From: Gordonia spumicola
GTDB lineage: Bacteria; Actinomycetota; Actinomycetes; Mycobacteriales; Mycobacteriaceae
Direction: 5' to 3'
Length of the DNA: 64,000 nucleotides
NCBI RefSeq assembly: GCF_009932475.1
Contig: NZ_BJOV01000003.1
Span: 558,001 to 622,000, forward strand
The position numbers were made by a program, and so were the translations under genes. A model generated the notes under the pieces. The model saw only the letters and a program-made list of their open reading frames with translations, did not search any database and was not told where the DNA came from. Within the stretch, counting starts at the first letter, position 1. Each line of letters starts with the position of its first letter. This document shows positions 1 to 8,335 of the stretch, piece after piece.

Positions 1-471
1 AGAGTGGCGTCGCGTTCGGCGTCGAGCAGCATCACGACCTGCTCGATCACGGCCCGTTCGATCTTTCCGCCGACGAACGGGATCGACACGTCGACGCTGC
101 CCGCGTACCGTGCGACGGCCGGTTCCCCGGTGATCGCGATGTCGCCGGAGATCTTGGCCGGCGCGCCCGACACCGACGCGTCCATGCGGCCGGTGACGGT
201 GCCGTCACTCTTGGTGAAGACGCAGGTGCGGGGGATCTCGAGGTCGCCGGGGCGGACCGCGGTGACGGCCTTCGGCAGGTTCTCGGCCGCGATCCCCTGC
301 TTGGTGACGACGGTGACGACGTCGCCGTCACGGCTGAACGACTCGAGGACGCCGTGCTCGGCGTTGGTCGCGTGGAGCAGCGCCCGCCAGTACTGCTCGT
401 CGCTGAGCAGTGCCCACAGTTCCGCGACAGAGAACGGGTACGACACCGAATGCTCGAAGTTGCTCGCCATG
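1..471 (-). CDS. DUF2505 family protein (3' end outside window)
   Basis: The first 157 codons are present, starting at an ATG at 471, and the frame runs off the left edge of the window. The translation begins MASNFEHSVSYPFSVAELW and looks like the START/SRPBCC-type fold of DUF2505: a strand and helix at the N-terminus, then alternating hydrophobic strands. There is no signal peptide. It is divergent from murB with only 23 bp between the start codons. The M. tuberculosis neighbour of murB (Rv0481c) is, as I recall, the same kind of protein, which fits the conserved backbone of this window. The function of the family is not established. Confidence 0.75.
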
Positions 472-494
472 GGTGAGAGGTTACCGTTACCGGC

Positions 495-1559
495 ATGACC
501 CACGCACAGTCGCTGTCCGCGTACACCACCCTGCGTCTGGGCGGCCCCGCCCGGGCCGTCGTCGAGTGTGCGGACACGCTGTCGCTGGTGGAGACGGTGA
601 CGCGCCTCGACCACGCGGGCGAGCCCGTCCTGCTGATCGGCGGCGGGTCGAATCTGGTGATCGGCGACGACGGGTTCGGCGGGACCGCGGTGATCGTCCG
701 CAGCACCGGCATCGAGTTCGGCTCGGACGACGACGGTCCGTTCGTCACGGCGGCCGCGGGCACCGACTGGGACGAGCTCGTCGCCGCGACCGTCGACGCG
801 GGCTTCGGCGGCCTCGAATGCCTGTCCGGCATCCCCGGAGCCGCGGGCACGACGCCGGTGCAGAACGTCGGCGCGTACGGCGTCGAGGTCGGCGACCTGC
901 TGCGCGGCGTCGAACTGCTCGACCGCACGACGGGCGGGCGCGAGTGGGTCGCCCCGTCCGATCTCGGCCTCGGCTACCGGACGTCGAAGCTGAAAGGCGC
1001 CGACACGCACGTCGTCCTGACCGTCTCGTTCCGGCTGAACGCCGACGCCGTGTCGGAGCCGATCGCCTACCGCGAACTGGCGCAGCGCCTCGGGGTGGAC
1101 GAGGGCGCGACGGCCTCGGCGCGGCTGGTCCGAGAGGTGGTCCTTGGACTGCGCGTGGGCAAGGGCATGGTGCTCGACGCCGAGGACCACGACACGTGGA
1201 GCGCGGGCTCGTTCTTCACCAACCCGGTGATCGGCGACGACCGGATCGACCGGGTGATCGCGGCGATCACCGACCGGGTCGGCGACGACGTGCGGATTCC
1301 CCGCTTCCCCGCCGACGGCGGAACCAAGCTGTCGGCCGGCTGGCTGATCGAGCGGGCGGGATTCACCCGCGGCTACCCCGACGAGCAGGCTCCCGCCCGA
1401 CTCTCGACCAAGCACACCCTGGCATTGACCAACCGCGGGGACGCGACGACCGACGACCTCGTGACCCTCGCGGCCGACGTGCGGGACGGGGTGCGCGACG
1501 CGTTCGGCGTCGAGCTGCACCCCGAACCCGTGTTCGTCAGCTGTTCACTGCCTCGCTGA
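495..1559 (+). CDS. murB: UDP-N-acetylenolpyruvoylglucosamine reductase
   Basis: The 354-residue protein reduces UDP-GlcNAc-enolpyruvate to UDP-MurNAc with NADPH in cytoplasmic peptidoglycan precursor synthesis. The FAD-binding segment LIGGGSNLVIGDDGF lies near residues 46-60. The second FAD motif, GIPGAAGTTPVQNVGAYG, follows near 113-130. The proton-donor serine lies in GSFFTNPV near residue 238, and the C-terminal SAGWLIERAGF block is present. The ATG start places the FAD domain at the usual distance. Its 3' end overlaps the convergent hydrolase gene by 23 bp. Confidence 0.96.
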   Translation: MTHAQSLSAYTTLRLGGPARAVVECADTLSLVETVTRLDHAGEPVLLIGGGSNLVIGDDGFGGTAVIVRSTGIEFGSDDDGPFVTAAAGTDWDELVAATVDAGFGGLECLSGIPGAAGTTPVQNVGAYGVEVGDLLRGVELLDRTTGGREWVAPSDLGLGYRTSKLKGADTHVVLTVSFRLNADAVSEPIAYRELAQRLGVDEGATASARLVREVVLGLRVGKGMVLDAEDHDTWSAGSFFTNPVIGDDRIDRVIAAITDRVGDDVRIPRFPADGGTKLSAGWLIERAGFTRGYPDEQAPARLSTKHTLALTNRGDATTDDLVTLAADVRDGVRDAFGVELHPEPVFVSCSLPR

Positions 1560-2613
1560 CGTCGCCGAGAACCGTGTCGAGCAGCCGGTTGTACGCCGCG
1601 GCCCGCTCGATGGGAACCATGTGCCCGGCGCCCGGGTACTCGGTGTACGAGTGCAGGACACCGTTTCCGCGCAGCACCGCCGCGATCTCGCCGGCATGGT
1701 CGGTGCCGGTCAGCCGGTCCTTCGTCCCGACGACGACGGCCGTCGGGACGCTGATCCGCTCGAGCCCGGCGACCACGTCGAGCGTGTACATCGCCGAACC
1801 CCACGCGCCGCGCGCCTTCGGCGAACACGCCGCGATCTGCTCGTGGCTGAAGGCGACGTGCGCCTGCCGGGCCACCGGGCCGAGCGCGACGTAGTGCGAG
1901 ATCTTCTCCGACAGCCCGGTGGCGGGCAGCGGAACGGGCGACGACACGAACGCCTTCTCCACCAGCGGTTCCGCCGGACGCAGGGCCGCCGGGAGTTCGG
2001 GGACCAACTGCTGGCGCTGGACGACGTCCTCCGCCGCGGTCGAGGTGAGGACGATCGCCGAGATCTTCTCCTCCATGCCCGCACTGAACTGCGCGGCCCA
2101 CGACATGATCGTCATGCCGCCCATCGAGTGGCCGATGAGGACGGCACGTTTGCCGTCCGGCACCATCTCCTCGAGGACCGCCTGCAGGTCCTGGCCGAGG
2201 AGATCCATCGTCGGGCGGATCGCACCCATCTCCGACAGCCCGTGCCCACGCTGGTCGTACGCGATGACGGCGCGACCGCTGTCCGCGAAATGGTTGAACT
2301 GCGGATTCCAGAACGACGTGTTGCACGTCCAGCCGTGGATGAGGACGATCACCTCGTCTGCGGCATCGACGTCGCCCATCGTCGCGACGTGCAACAACGC
2401 GCCGTCGGGAGTGCCGACGACCGACGACCGCGGGGCCTTCGCCGGCACCCGGACGAGCGGGTCGGGACCGTCCTGCACGGGTGCGGGGTACTTGAGCGCC
2501 TCGCGGAGGATGAGCCCGCCGATCAGCCCGAGTTCGGCCGCCACAGCGCCCGCGGCGAGTCCGCCTCCGACGATCGCGGCCTTGCCGAGTCGTCCCCAAT
2601 TCACGTGAACCAT
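1537..2613 (-). CDS. Membrane-anchored alpha/beta hydrolase
   Basis: The 358-residue protein has an N-terminal hydrophobic segment (about 11-38) that likely anchors it. An alpha/beta-hydrolase fold follows: oxyanion-hole HGW near 93, nucleophile elbow GHSMGG at about 161-166, an acidic residue in VVGTKDRLT and a histidine in GAGHMVP. These form a complete Ser-Asp-His triad. The substrate cannot be told from sequence; lipid ester or epoxide-type substrates are possible. It is the last gene of a leftward operon with XRE, DUF2516 and MerR genes. GAAAGGA lies 5 nt upstream of the ATG, and the MerR stop is 24 bp away. Confidence 0.85.
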   Translation of the reverse strand: MVHVNWGRLGKAAIVGGGLAAGAVAAELGLIGGLILREALKYPAPVQDGPDPLVRVPAKAPRSSVVGTPDGALLHVATMGDVDAADEVIVLIHGWTCNTSFWNPQFNHFADSGRAVIAYDQRGHGLSEMGAIRPTMDLLGQDLQAVLEEMVPDGKRAVLIGHSMGGMTIMSWAAQFSAGMEEKISAIVLTSTAAEDVVQRQQLVPELPAALRPAEPLVEKAFVSSPVPLPATGLSEKISHYVALGPVARQAHVAFSHEQIAACSPKARGAWGSAMYTLDVVAGLERISVPTAVVVGTKDRLTGTDHAGEIAAVLRGNGVLHSYTEYPGAGHMVPIERAAAYNRLLDTVLGDVSEAVNS

Positions 2614-2637
2614 CAGTGATCCTTTCTCCGCGCCGCG

Positions 2638-3384
2638 TCAGTCGCCCGACGACGCCGCGGAGCCTTTCGACTTGTCGAAGATCGAGCTCGCCTCGCCGAC
2701 GGCGCGGGAGATCTCGTCGTCGAGCGCCTTGGAGAAGGCTGACTCGACGATCTCGTGCGCCATCGGACGCACGGTCTGAACCAGTTCGGCGATCTGCGTG
2801 AACGTCTTGTCACCGAGGTTCGGCAGGTTCTCGTCGAAGTACTTGTCGGTGATCAGCGAGACGAAGCTGTGCGCGACGTCGGACAGGTCCTGCTCGACGC
2901 GGACCCACATGTCGAGGAGGACGTCGATGTCGATGCCCGCCTTGACCAGGGCCTCGGCGCTGCCGAGCACCTCGGGGTTGCGGACCGCGTAGTGCGCTCC
3001 GTCCTTGGTGAGGAGGCCGAGCTTCTGGCTGATGCCGATCGCGCGGTCGGACGCGCCGAGCGACTTGCGCAGTTCGGTGATCGTGATGGTCGCGGCGCGT
3101 TTGATGCTCATGAACCGGCTCGCCTTGGGCGAGTCGCGGAGCACGTGCTCCACCTTCATCCCGTAGTGGGCGGCGTGCAGGAGTTCGCTGATCGTCGCGA
3201 ACGTGTACCCGCGCTCGAGCATGCGGGAGATCAGGTTCAGGCGCACCAGGTGCTCGTCGGAGTACCAGCCGGTGCGTCCGCGGATCGCGGGCGCGGGCAG
3301 GAGTCCGCGGTCCTGGTAGACGCGGATGTTGCGGACGCTGACGCCCGACACCTGGGCGAGGTCGTTGATGCGGTACTCGGTCAT
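2638..3384 (-). CDS. MerR family transcriptional regulator
   Basis: The 248-residue protein has an N-terminal winged-helix MerR DNA-binding domain (about 3-75) with INDLAQVSGVSVRNIRVYQDRG and the family arginine-rich wing. A long C-terminal region of about 150 residues has no cysteine cluster, so metal sensing is not indicated. The C-terminus is helical and may bind a hydrophobic ligand or mediate dimerisation. It lies between the DUF2516 gene (19-bp gap) and the hydrolase gene (24-bp gap) in one leftward operon, so it may act on this locus or on lipid-related genes. The target is unknown. Confidence 0.88.
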   Translation of the reverse strand: MTEYRINDLAQVSGVSVRNIRVYQDRGLLPAPAIRGRTGWYSDEHLVRLNLISRMLERGYTFATISELLHAAHYGMKVEHVLRDSPKASRFMSIKRAATITITELRKSLGASDRAIGISQKLGLLTKDGAHYAVRNPEVLGSAEALVKAGIDIDVLLDMWVRVEQDLSDVAHSFVSLITDKYFDENLPNLGDKTFTQIAELVQTVRPMAHEIVESAFSKALDDEISRAVGEASSIFDKSKGSAASSGD

Positions 3385-3403
3385 GCGCGGTCCCGTACGG
3401 GTG

Positions 3404-3736
3404 TCATCCGAGCTTCCGGAACCAGTTGCGGTTCAGGATCTCGTCCACGCGGACACGGACGTCGACGATGTACACCATCGTCGCGATGACCGCGATGAGG
3501 AACAGGGCGATCAGCGACATGCTCATGCCGCCGAGGACGAACAGCAGGATCAGGGCGTTCGCTCCGGCCAGCAGCGCCACCCAGAACGTCTTCGACTGCG
3601 CGTCCACGGCGGAGAAGGCGTCCGGCCGCGTGGACGCCGCGTGCACCAATGCGATGAGCGCCGACAGCTCGGCGATCACACCGATTGCCAGCAGCAGATA
3701 CAGCTGGGCGTACTGGACGACCTCTTGAACACTCAC
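3404..3736 (-). CDS. DUF2516 family small membrane protein
   Basis: This 110-residue protein has three predicted transmembrane segments, at about 8-30, 50-70 and 72-92, and a short basic C-terminus (RNWFRKLG). It matches the DUF2516 pattern seen in mycolata, where a homologue (Rv0476 in M. tuberculosis, from memory) sits beside hbhA and an XRE regulator. Here it follows the XRE gene by 9 bp and is almost certainly co-transcribed with it. No function is known. Confidence 0.85.
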   Translation of the reverse strand: MSVQEVVQYAQLYLLLAIGVIAELSALIALVHAASTRPDAFSAVDAQSKTFWVALLAGANALILLFVLGGMSMSLIALFLIAVIATMVYIVDVRVRVDEILNRNWFRKLG

Positions 3737-3745
3737 CAGGCCACC

Positions 3746-4207
3746 TTACCCACGAGCGTTGTCAACGTCGGCGTTCGCATCGTCGACGCCCTCCTCCGCC
3801 TTGGCGTTCTCCCGCCGGAACGAGTCGTAGATCTCCAACAGCATCTGCTTCTGGCGTTCGCTGATCGAGTCGTCGACGAGCAGGGCGTCGCGCACCGGGC
3901 TCGCCGGACGCTCCTCCAAGATCCCCGCACGGACGTACAGCACCTCGGCCGACACGCGCAGGCCCTTCGCGATCTGCGCGAGGACGTCTGCGGAGGGTTT
4001 GCGGAGTCCGCGTTCGATCTGCGACAGGTACGGATTGCTGACGCCCGCTCGCTCGGCGAGTTGTCGGAGCGACACCTGCGCGGACAATCGCTGCGTGCGG
4101 ATGAATGCTCCGATGTCCTGCGCGGCCGCGGCCACCGCTTCCGCGGTCGTCGCGTCGTCCGTCGCCTGATCGGTTGAGGAGTTCCTGCTCTGGCTGCTCA
4201 CGTTCAC
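3746..4207 (-). CDS. XRE-family HTH regulator (MLDSR/Rv0474-like)
   Basis: The 153-residue protein has a Cro/C1 helix-turn-helix at about residues 32-90, with LRQLAERAGVSNPYLSQIE as recognition region. It has a disordered N-terminus and an acidic C-terminal tail. The start is a GTG at 4207, or a second GTG two codons later. Homologues of this type precede hbhA in mycobacteria, and in Rhodococcus the MLDSR regulator controls the HbhA-like lipid-droplet protein MLDS. Here hbhA is 3.2 kb away, but both genes carry a related upstream motif, which suggests autoregulation plus control of hbhA. It is the first gene of a four-gene leftward operon. Confidence 0.87.
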   Translation of the reverse strand: MNVSSQSRNSSTDQATDDATTAEAVAAAAQDIGAFIRTQRLSAQVSLRQLAERAGVSNPYLSQIERGLRKPSADVLAQIAKGLRVSAEVLYVRAGILEERPASPVRDALLVDDSISERQKQMLLEIYDSFRRENAKAEEGVDDANADVDNARG

Positions 4208-4243
4208 TACCCGTTCTCTCTGGAACTCCAGTGTGCCGAACGA

Positions 4244-4263
4244 GTGCTAGCAAGTGCAAGCAC
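4244..4263. promoter_or_regulatory. Candidate operator upstream of the XRE gene
   Basis: The sequence GTGCTAGCAAGTGCAAGCAC has GTGCT/AGCAC inverted ends and lies 37-56 bp upstream of the GTG start. It matches 16 of 20 positions of the sequence upstream of hbhA at 8160-8179. Its role as the binding site of the XRE protein is inferred. Confidence 0.5.
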
Positions 4264-4271
4264 CGGCCGTC

Positions 4272-4334
4272 CCCTCGACTGCGCTCGGGGAGCCGGAATC
4301 GGCGCTTCCCCCGGTTCCCCGAGCGCAGTCGAGA
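4272..4334. repeat. Palindromic intergenic repeat (CTCGACTGCGCTCGG type)
   Basis: A roughly 24-bp arm at 4272-4295 is matched by its near-perfect reverse complement at 4311-4334, with a 15-bp loop. The core CTCGACTGCGCTCGGGG is typical of dispersed palindromic repeats in high-GC actinobacteria. It sits just after the DUF445 gene and upstream of the XRE gene, so it could act as a transcription terminator for the former. Confidence 0.7.
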
Positions 4335-4336
4335 GG

Positions 4337-5665
4337 TCAGCCGAACACGAGCACGGAGACCGTGTAGATCGCCAGACCGGCGAGGGAGCCGACCACGGTG
4401 CCGTTGATCCGGATGAACTGCAGGTCGCGGCCCACCTGCAGTTCGATCTTGCGGCTCGTCTCCTCGGCGTCCCACCCGCGGACCGTGTCGGTGATCACAG
4501 AGATGATCTCGGTGGAGTAGTTCTCGGCGACGTGGCGGGCGATGCGCGCGATCCACGTGTTCATCTTGTCCTGCAGCGGCTGGTCGTCGCGGATCCGGAC
4601 GCCGAGGCGGACGACGGCGTCGGCGATCGACGTCCGCAGGGTCGACGACGGGTCGTCGAGCATCTGCTCGATGACGTCCTTGCCCGCCTGCCAGGCGGTG
4701 GACGCGGCCCCGGTCACCTCGTCGCGGCCGAGCAGTTCGGCCTTGATGCCCTCGAACTTCGCGATGGTCGCCTCGTCGTGCTGCAGTTCGTACGCGAAGT
4801 CCTTGACGAACTGGTGCATGGCGCGCCGGACGTCGTGCGTCGGGTCCGCACGTACCTTGTACGTGAACTCGGTGAGCTCCTTGTAGATTTTGTCGCCGAC
4901 CAGGTTGTTCACGAAGTTGGGCACCCAGGCCGGGCCGTCCCTGTCGACCACTCTGTCGATGAGCTCCTGGCTGCCGAGCGCCCAGTCGTGCGCCCGGTCG
5001 CACAACACCTGGATGATCGGCTCCACGCGCTCCTCGTCGACGAGCTGTTCGAGGATGCGGCCGAGGGGCGGAGCCCACAGCGGTTCCGCGGCCCACCGCA
5101 GGACCGCCTGGATGAACTTCTCGACGTCCTCGTCGCGCAGCATCTCGGCGCCGATCTTGATCGCGCGCGACACCTCGTCGTTGACGCGGACCGAGTTCGC
5201 CGGGTCGGCGACCCATCCGGACACCCGTCGCGGCAGGTCGAGCGACACGGCTCGTTCGACGATCACCTCGGGCGTCATGAAGTTCTGCTCGACGAACTCG
5301 CCGAGCTGGTCGCCGATCTGGTCCTTCTTCCGCGGGATCAGCGCCGTGTGGGGAATGGGGATGCCGAGCGGCTGACGGAACAGAGCGGTGACCGCGAACC
5401 AGTCGGCGAGCGCGCCGACCATGCCCGCCTCGGACGCGGCACGCACGTATCCGACCCACGCCGCGGTGTCGGAGCCGTCGCGGTGCTCGATCCACCTCAT
5501 CACGAAGTACACGACCGCGGCCCCGACGAGCATGCCGGTCGCGACGACCTTCATCTTCCGGAGATCGCGCACACGTCGTTCGTCGCCCGCCCCGTCCAGG
5601 CCTGCAGGCGACGATTTCGGCGAAACACCCAAGGTTGTCGACACGTCACCAGTGTCCCCGAACAC
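4337..5665 (-). CDS. DUF445 family membrane protein
   Basis: The 442-residue protein matches DUF445. It has an N-terminal transmembrane segment (about 40-58), the conserved GMVGALADWFAVTALFRQPLGIPIPHTAL-type block at about 80-112, a long soluble helical middle, and a C-terminal transmembrane helix after the RINGTVVGSL segment. Both ends are probably membrane-anchored around a large domain. The function is unknown. The GTG start at 5665 leaves only 16 bp to the divergent TetR gene, so the true start may be the ATG at MKVVATGML some 37 codons in. Confidence 0.85.
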   Translation of the reverse strand: MFGDTGDVSTTLGVSPKSSPAGLDGAGDERRVRDLRKMKVVATGMLVGAAVVYFVMRWIEHRDGSDTAAWVGYVRAASEAGMVGALADWFAVTALFRQPLGIPIPHTALIPRKKDQIGDQLGEFVEQNFMTPEVIVERAVSLDLPRRVSGWVADPANSVRVNDEVSRAIKIGAEMLRDEDVEKFIQAVLRWAAEPLWAPPLGRILEQLVDEERVEPIIQVLCDRAHDWALGSQELIDRVVDRDGPAWVPNFVNNLVGDKIYKELTEFTYKVRADPTHDVRRAMHQFVKDFAYELQHDEATIAKFEGIKAELLGRDEVTGAASTAWQAGKDVIEQMLDDPSSTLRTSIADAVVRLGVRIRDDQPLQDKMNTWIARIARHVAENYSTEIISVITDTVRGWDAEETSRKIELQVGRDLQFIRINGTVVGSLAGLAIYTVSVLVFG

Positions 5666-5681
5666 CCACTAAAGTTGCCAG

Positions 5682-6461
5682 GTGATGCCTAACCTCAACC
5701 CGCTGTCGTCCGCGACGGTCGCTGTGAACGCCGCCCGGACCCTCACCCGTGAGCTGGAGCAGCGCATTCTCATGCCAGCAGTCGAGGCCGTCACATCCGA
5801 CGGCCGCAAACAGCGCTGGGAGAAGCACAAGCAGGAACGTCGCGCCGAGCTCACAGCGGGGACCGTCGCCGCCATCCGAGACCTGGGCGCGGACGCCGGA
5901 ATGGACGAGATCGCGTCGCACGTCGGCGTGTCGAAGACCGTGCTGTACCGCTACTTCGCGGACAAGAACGACCTGGCGGCGGCCGTCACCGTGACATACA
6001 TGGAGTCGACGCTGCTGCCGAAGGTCAGCGAGGCGCTGTCGGACGACCTCATCGACTACGACCTGGTCCGCGCGGTGATCGGCGCCTATGTGGAGACCGT
6101 GTCGGAGGACCCGAACCTGTACCGGTTCACGACGGGCCGCACGGCCGGCAGCAGTTCGATCGCGCACACCGAGCGGATCTTCGCGGGCGCGGTCGCGTCG
6201 ACGCTCGAGGTCCGGCTGGCCGCGCGCGGCGCCATGACGACCGGAGCCCGGACGTGGGCGACCGCCATCGTCGGGGCGATCATCCGCGCCGTCGACGACG
6301 TCCTCGCGCACGGAGACGGCTCCACCTCGCAGCTGGTGGACGAGTTGACGATGCTCGTGTGGGGCGGCCTGGTCGGCATCGTCACCCGGAACGGCGATCC
6401 GGAGGCCTTCGCGGCCGATCCCCTGCCCATGCCGCCCCTGCCCGACGAGGAGCCGACGTGA
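5682..6461 (+). CDS. TetR family transcriptional regulator
   Basis: The 259-residue protein carries a TetR helix-turn-helix at about 50-100 (MDEIASHVGVSKTVLYRYFADK). An N-terminal extension of about 45 residues and a helical C-terminal ligand domain flank it. The start is GTG at 5682 or ATG at 5685. It overlaps the downstream polyphosphate kinase gene by 4 nt (GTGA), so the two are translationally coupled. Similar regulators next to DUF445 genes occur in mycolata. The ligand and targets are unknown. Confidence 0.87.
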   Translation: MMPNLNPLSSATVAVNAARTLTRELEQRILMPAVEAVTSDGRKQRWEKHKQERRAELTAGTVAAIRDLGADAGMDEIASHVGVSKTVLYRYFADKNDLAAAVTVTYMESTLLPKVSEALSDDLIDYDLVRAVIGAYVETVSEDPNLYRFTTGRTAGSSSIAHTERIFAGAVASTLEVRLAARGAMTTGARTWATAIVGAIIRAVDDVLAHGDGSTSQLVDELTMLVWGGLVGIVTRNGDPEAFAADPLPMPPLPDEEPT

Positions 6462-7297
6462 CACTCATCCGGACCGACGAACTGCGGGCACGCGCGGCGG
6501 GTCCCATCGCCTCGTTCGATCCGGCGTCGACGCCGGGCTACCGCGGCGACAAGGCGTCGGCCGCGGACGACCTCGCCGCCGTCGGCGACGAGTTGTCGAG
6601 CCTGCAGGAGATGCTGTTCGCGAACGGCCGGTCCGGCGACGACCGGTCGGTGCTGCTGGTGCTGCAGGGCATGGACACCGCGGGCAAGGGCGGGATCGTC
6701 CGCCACGTCGGCGGACTCCTCGACCCGCAGGGCGTCTCGGTGACCGGATTCGGGAAGCCGACCGACGAGGAACTTGCTCACGACTTCCTGTGGCGGATCC
6801 GCAACGCCCTCCCGAAGCCGGGACGGATCGGCGTGTTCGACAGGTCGCACTACGAGGACGTGCTCGCCGTCCGAGTGCACTCCCTCGCCCCGGAGAGCGT
6901 GTGGCGGCCCCGATTCGAGCAGATCAACAACTTCGAGGCCGAGCTCGCCGACTCCGGCGTGACGATCGTGAAGTGCCTGCTCACGGTGTCGAAGGCCGAG
7001 CAGCGATCCCGTCTCGCCGAGCGGCTCGACCGCCCGGACAAGTACTGGAAGTACAACCCGGGCGACATCGACGCACGAGCGTTCTGGGACGACTACCTCG
7101 TCGCCTACCAGGACGTTCTCGACCTGACGGACACCGACGTCGCCCCGTGGCATCTGATTCCGGCCGACCGCAAGTGGTTCGCCCGACTGTCGGTGGCCCG
7201 GCTGCTCCTCGAAGCGCTCCGCTCGCTCGACCTGTCGTGGCCGCCCGCCGATTTCGACGTCGCCGCCGAGCGCGCCCGCCTCGCCGCCTTGGAGTGA
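6458..7297 (+). CDS. PPK2-family polyphosphate:nucleotide phosphotransferase
   Basis: The 279-residue protein transfers phosphate between polyphosphate and nucleotides. The Walker A motif GMDTAGKGG is at 71-79, the Walker B region VFDRSHYEDVL at about 126-136, and lid-region residues RLDRPDKYWKYNPGD follow. It resembles the shorter PPK2-like nucleotide phosphotransferase subfamily rather than the Pseudomonas PPK2 type also present at 51772-52737. The GTG start at 6458 was chosen because it gives the family length and a 4-nt overlap with the TetR stop. A strong hairpin follows the stop. Confidence 0.9.
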   Translation: MTLIRTDELRARAAGPIASFDPASTPGYRGDKASAADDLAAVGDELSSLQEMLFANGRSGDDRSVLLVLQGMDTAGKGGIVRHVGGLLDPQGVSVTGFGKPTDEELAHDFLWRIRNALPKPGRIGVFDRSHYEDVLAVRVHSLAPESVWRPRFEQINNFEAELADSGVTIVKCLLTVSKAEQRSRLAERLDRPDKYWKYNPGDIDARAFWDDYLVAYQDVLDLTDTDVAPWHLIPADRKWFARLSVARLLLEALRSLDLSWPPADFDVAAERARLAALE

Positions 7298-7305
7298 TCG
7301 ACGAC

Positions 7306-7350
7306 GCGAAAGACCCCGCCACCGGCAGAGAGGGTGGCGGGGTCTTTCGC
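7306..7350. terminator. Bidirectional terminator
   Basis: An 18-bp stem (GCGAAAGACCCCGCCACC and its complement) with a loop of about 9 nt lies between the convergent ppk2 and hbhA genes and carries A/T-rich ends in both directions. Confidence 0.85.
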
Positions 7351-7357
7351 TAGAACC

Positions 7358-8110
7358 TTACTTGGCTGCGGGAGCCTTCTTGGCCGGAGCGGCCTTCTTG
7401 GCCGGTGCGGCGGGCTTGCGAGCGGCGGCGGCCTTCTTGGCCGGCGACGTCGCGGCGGTGCGGGCCTTGGCCTCGACGGTGCCTGCGGCGCCCGCGACCT
7501 TGTTGGCTGCGGCGTTGGTCTCGGACTTGACCTTGGCCGCGGCCTGCTCGACCTTCACGGCCGCGCCTTCGACCTTGGCCGACGCCTCGGAGAGGTCCAC
7601 GGCGGCGTCTTCGACCTTGTCGGCGGCGAGGCCGACGAGTCCGGCCGCACGCTCGCCGACCGCGCGGGTCTGCGACGACACGGCGCCCAGAGCGTCTTCG
7701 GTGAGGTCGACGGCGTCGTTGTAGGCCTTCTCGACGCGGGTCAGGTTCTCCTGGACCACGGCGTTCTCGCGGAGGCGTGCGACGGTGGTCTCGCCGCGCT
7801 CAGCGAGGGTGTTGTAGAAGTTGGTGGCGCGCTCGACGTAGGGGTCGGCGACCTTGCGCAGCTCGTCGGCGTTCAGCTTGCCGCGGAGCTCGTCGATCGT
7901 GGGCAGCTCGGCGGGGAGCTCCTCGATGCGGGTGCGGGTGGCCTCGATGCGGGTACGGGCGCTCTCGATGCGGGTCTGGGTCGCTTCGCGGCGGGCTTCT
8001 GCGCGAGTACGCAGGTCGGCGAGGGCGTCCTTGACTTCCTGGACGGCAGCGTCGCCGGCGCCGACGACGGCGAAGACCGGGGTGGGGATGGTGCGTTCGG
8101 CGGTGCTCAT
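7358..8110 (-). CDS. hbhA: Heparin-binding haemagglutinin / lipid-droplet protein (HbhA/MLDS)
   Basis: The 250-residue protein starts MSTAERTIPTPVFAVVGAGD, as HbhA does. A long heptad-rich helical region spans about 25-190. The Lys/Ala/Pro-rich tail (about 205-250, PAKKAAPAKKAPAAK repeats) is the heparin-binding part in M. tuberculosis HbhA. Rhodococcus homologues (MLDS) coat lipid droplets and bind DNA. The tail is lysine-rich and lacks a signal peptide, as in the family. A reading frame extends further upstream, but the ATG at 8110 matches family starts and places the operator-like motif outside the gene. Confidence 0.93.
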   Translation of the reverse strand: MSTAERTIPTPVFAVVGAGDAAVQEVKDALADLRTRAEARREATQTRIESARTRIEATRTRIEELPAELPTIDELRGKLNADELRKVADPYVERATNFYNTLAERGETTVARLRENAVVQENLTRVEKAYNDAVDLTEDALGAVSSQTRAVGERAAGLVGLAADKVEDAAVDLSEASAKVEGAAVKVEQAAAKVKSETNAAANKVAGAAGTVEAKARTAATSPAKKAAAARKPAAPAKKAAPAKKAPAAK

Positions 8111-8159
8111 GAGAACTCCTAGTTCACGTGGTTTTCTGACACTCCGAGTATCGCGCACC

Positions 8160-8190
8160 TTGCTAACTAGAGCAAGCACTATGCTAGCGA
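8160..8190. promoter_or_regulatory. Candidate XRE-protein operator upstream of hbhA
   Basis: TTGCT-N6-AGCAA at 8160-8175 is followed by GCAC and then by ATGCTAGCG. The first 20 bp match 16 of 20 positions of the site upstream of the XRE gene. The site lies 50-80 bp upstream of the hbhA start. The rest of the gap from 8111 to 8335 shows no gene. Confidence 0.5.
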
Positions 8191-8335
8191 ACGTGGTCAG
8201 GATCACGACCCGTGAATACCTCGAAAAGCAGCGGTATTAGACCACCTGACCTGCACTCATCACGTCCCCGACGACGGCGCGACCGCGGACTGCCGAATTC
8301 GGCCCAGCGCTAGCAGAATGCCTCCAAGCGCCGTC

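Noticed and set aside
3762..5495. A 577-codon minus-strand frame overlapping DUF445 and the XRE gene
   Set aside because: It crosses two well-supported genes on the same strand in another frame and is Arg/Gly-rich.
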